Below, one piece after another: positions 62,346 to 64,000 of a DNA stretch of 64,000 bases. The stretch is from Nectonema munidae (taxonomy: Eukaryota > Nematomorpha > Nectonematoida > Nectonematidae). The notes under the pieces were generated by a model. That model was not told where the DNA came from. It worked only from the letters and a program-made list of their open reading frames with translations, and did not search any database. Location of the stretch: assembly GCA_030549495.1 (NCBI GenBank), contig JAUIRK010000960.1, positions 277,501-341,500 on the forward strand, read 5' to 3'. How positions within the stretch are numbered: position 1 is the first letter of the stretch; each line of letters begins with the position of its first letter. The position numbers and the translations under genes were made by a program.

Positions 62346-64000
62346 CTTGCTATCCTATATTCTTAATCTCTATAGAATTGCTATACCCCAATTTTCATAA
62401 TAATCTTCATGTAATAATATGTATGCAATTAATTTGAGCCATTAGTCTAGGCAAACTCAATTTCTCAACAATGTAATTACATACCTATTAGGACTCCCTG
62501 ATTAAATTCGCTGTATGCATCGTATATGCACAGATATTTGCTATCATACATCGAAGAACGTAGGCAATGGAAGGAAAGAGCTGCAGCATTGATAGGAAAT
62601 TGCAGAACTAGAGCCAGTGAGTTGACAGTATTTCAGATTGCTATTTAAATTTGTTCATATTTACATACACTATATTACTGTTTTATTTGAGTAGTACCTA
62701 ACAAAACTATTGAAAAGGCATGCCTATTTTTCAAGATTCTAGAATTATCACATTATTTTTTAGATACCTTATTCTACAATGAAATGTATTTTGCATCTAA
62801 CAAATTTTTATTTTTTGGTTACTTTCGTTCTTTTATATAGGTTTACCTTTTTGTAATATCAAAAAAGGTATTTTTCTCGTAGACCAGGGTATCAGAACAG
62901 TTATCGTTGCATTTTCCATTGGCCAATGGCTTTTGTAGAATTTAAGTTAGTACAAAACATCAGGTGACGATGCTCAAGATAGATAGAAATGAAAACAATG
63001 GATCATGGCCACTGACCCTCTACTTGTAGAAAAATTGTTGGCAAAGAAAAACATCAGGTCAAATATTTAAATGAAAGACCTTTTTGTTAAATGGAAAATC
63101 CAACTGAAATATCAGTAGTTGTCGAGAAATTTATGTCAGGAAATTTTGACATGATGGTGAGATTTTGGTTGTTTTACGCCACCTGTCAATCACGAATTCC
63201 TTTTGTTTCGTTAACCAATAAACCTTTATATTCCCAGTTCTCTTGGCTCCATGTTTGAAAGAGATGCATTATTATATTTCTTCAATAAAATAAGTATTAC
63301 AATATTTTCTATTATTTTATAAACATTAGAACTATTCTTAGTCCCCTCATTGCAAAATCACTTATAGTTACAAGCTTTTTATTTTTGCACAAACTTTAAA
63401 ATAATTTCCTTATCACAGAAAATCTGTATATATAAAATTCTAATTTTTCGTGCTAATATTTTCCTTGCTTTTTAAACTAAAAGTTACTTCCATTTTTTTA
63501 TTATGTACATTGAGTTCAATCATCACTAAATGATTTGTGGTAATTCTATAACATACTGTAATACTAGTGTTTTTTTAATTTGCAGAAACTTGGCAAAAAA
63601 AGATTTTCGTCAAACTTATCAATTTTACATTTGAAAATTCAATTATAATTATGAAAAAATATCGACACGCTAGATTAAATTATTGAAATACTAAGAAATC
63701 TTTATCTAAAAACTGTAATCTTTCTAATTACATAAATGAGATTTATATCTGTTGATGGATATACTTTCAGCTATCCGAAGACCAAATTGATATCAGTGTC
63801 CTAAATTGGATTTTGAGTAGTAATTCGCGTAATTTGAACTTTCAATAATATGTTTATCCATTGATAAAATTGTCGTCTTGAAATTTCTCGATTTGAGGCG
63901 TTGATTCTTCTTTCCAATATACGAAACTGAATAATTTCTAAATTATTTTACCAATCAGAAACCTCAGATCTATACTAGAGTTCACCCCATTTGCTGCTAG
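62346..64000. other. 3' flank of KIF13, possible polyadenylation signals
   Basis: Candidate AATAAA signals at 63217-63222 and 63284-63289 would end a 3' UTR of about 0.9 kb, if used. The rest is AT-rich. A short exon-like piece at 62534-62616 is described among the findings. No other gene recognised. Confidence 0.4.

Overview
The window is AT-rich animal DNA (roughly 70-75% A+T by eye). It has GT-AG introns, long introns packed with transposons, and one host gene running along the + strand over almost its whole length. I read that gene as the ortholog of the kinesin-3 motor KIF13 (Drosophila Khc-73, worm klp-4). Twenty-five exons (848-62345) join in a single continuous phase into 1454 codons plus a stop. 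The 5' end (start codon, first beta strands of the motor) lies before the window. The organism is certainly a metazoan. An arthropod with a small-exon, repeat-rich, AT-rich genome (for example a parasitic copepod) would fit, but that is a guess from repeat style and base composition.

Layout: exons 1-7 (848-34329) encode the motor domain and are spread over 33 kb by long introns. Exon 8 is the neck coil, exons 9-11 (38985-40319) the FHA domain, exons 12-18 (40371-52489) the stalk and conserved middle region, exons 19-23 (57445-59444) the conserved KIF13-type C-terminal block, and exons 24-25 (61968-62345) a short tail without a CAP-Gly domain.

The introns are a transposon archive. The most notable element is a 6.3-kb CACTA/EnSpm transposon (15674-22017) antisense inside intron 3. 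It has CACTG termini, subterminal repeats, a Tnp2-like transposase with N-terminal zinc fingers (two homopolymer frameshifts), and a second, fully open seven-exon gene for a SAM-domain (SAMD3-like) protein. Other residents are many TTAA-flanked MITEs sharing a GCAGACGA-type internal word; several hAT elements and MITEs with 8-bp target duplications; a MULE-like MITE with a 10-bp duplication; pogo/Tc1-type MITEs; fold-back elements built of short repeated words; an IS630/Tc1-type transposase remnant inside an inverted repeat; tRNA-derived SINEs; and at least five LINE fragments, one with an 18-bp perfect target duplication and one with a nearly complete reverse transcriptase. Nesting is common, so relative ages can be read in several places.

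No rRNA, functional tRNA, CRISPR, prokaryotic operon or LTR/viral element was recognised. The host gene presumably drives plus-end-directed cargo transport on microtubules. The other genes serve the mobile elements that carry them.
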